DNA of 13,660 nucleotides from Patescibacteria group bacterium (GTDB lineage Bacteria; Patescibacteriota; Minisyncoccia; Phycocordibacterales; Phycocordibacteraceae). The stretch's first letter is position 1; each line of letters starts with the position of its first letter. Of the stretch, positions 13,596 through 13,660 are shown in pieces. The stretch lies in contig JAFAQP010000054.1 in NCBI GenBank assembly GCA_019246385.1, positions 1 to 13,660 of the forward strand, in the 5' to 3' direction. Below the pieces are notes generated by a model. That model was given only the letters and a program-made list of their open reading frames with translations. It was not told the origin of the DNA and searched no databases. Made by a program: the position numbers and the translations under genes.

Positions 13596-13604
13596 TTTTG
13601 CACA
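13596..13604 (+). promoter_or_regulatory. Near-consensus DnaA box
   Basis: TTTTGCACA differs from TTATNCACA at one position. It has the same orientation as the perfect box 56 bases downstream and follows AATAAAAAT directly. Confidence 0.35.
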
Positions 13605-13651
13605 TCATTTTTGCAATTTACTCTAAAAAGATTGGAATAAAAATATAAATG

Positions 13652-13660
13652 TTATGCACA
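13652..13660 (+). promoter_or_regulatory. Perfect DnaA box at the window end
   Basis: TTATGCACA matches the consensus TTATNCACA exactly. It ends at the last base of the window, so further boxes may continue beyond it. It is preceded by an A/T run that includes AATAAAAATATAAAT. Confidence 0.5.

Larger units (their letters stand above)
13488..13660. other. AT-rich noncoding tail, candidate edge of a replication origin
   Basis: No ORF of note is present. It is markedly more AT-rich than the rest of the window, especially 13571-13660, and contains one perfect and one near-perfect DnaA box. AATAAAAAT occurs twice (13588-13596 and 13636-13644), each time shortly upstream of a T-T-x-T-G-C-A-C-A box, so the layout looks like a repeated unwinding-plus-box unit. 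Inverted repeats lie at 13504-13549. The features fit part of oriC or a dnaA promoter region, but the window ends here and no replication gene is visible. Confidence 0.45.

Noticed and set aside
1..13660. CRISPR arrays, transposons, tRNA or rRNA genes
   Set aside because: No regularly spaced repeats, no transposase motifs or flanking inverted repeats with target duplication, and no tRNA cloverleaf or rRNA-like conserved sequence was seen on reading either strand.

Overview
The window is about 13.7 kb of gene-dense bacterial chromosome with every recognisable gene on the + strand. Gene content and protein architecture suggest a member of the Candidate Phyla Radiation (Patescibacteria, most like a Parcubacteria-type lineage). 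The supporting features are a SecA with an insertion after motif I, a shortened C-terminal half and no zinc tail; an Obg with no C-terminal extension; a GatB standing alone; a Wzy/ligase-like membrane protein fused to TPRs; a membrane-anchored helix-turn-helix protein; and start codons without clear Shine-Dalgarno sequences. The lineage is an inference from protein style, not from a marker tree. I saw no tRNA, rRNA, CRISPR array, insertion sequence or transposase.

Region 1 (1-3346) is a surface-glycan operon: the 3' end of a CMP-nonulosonate (sialic-acid-type) cytidylyltransferase, an EamA/DMT-family transporter, a NeuB-type nonulosonate synthase and an exostosin-like glycosyltransferase, packed with overlaps or short gaps. 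Together they would make, activate and attach a sialic-acid-like nine-carbon sugar. Region 2 (3391-5734) is a separately promoted O-antigen ligase/polymerase-like membrane protein with C-terminal TPRs, ending at a strong terminator that may also end a very short RNA. Region 3 (5735-6931) is a noncoding stretch with ordered stems followed by murB (peptidoglycan precursor synthesis).

Region 4 (6932-7250) is noncoding except for a 19-codon lysine-rich microgene. It also holds a perfect DnaA-box sequence, two inverted repeats, a possible structured leader and a strong terminator. Region 5 (7276-12594) is a housekeeping run: secA (protein export), a four-helix membrane protein of the phage-holin-4_2 type, obg (ribosome-assembly GTPase) and gatB (Glu/Asp-tRNA amidotransferase subunit B). 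Region 6 (12644-13660) holds a leaderless membrane-anchored HTH protein and then an AT-rich noncoding tail containing one perfect and one near-perfect DnaA box, each preceded by an AATAAAAAT element. That tail looks like the edge of a replication origin, with dnaA possibly just beyond the window.

A recurring signal is an extended or strong -10 element (TGnTAnnnT or TATACT) ending 6 to 9 bases before the start codon, at positions 3407, 7294, 9792 and 12657. This implies leaderless transcripts for several housekeeping genes, and I used it to choose the secA start.
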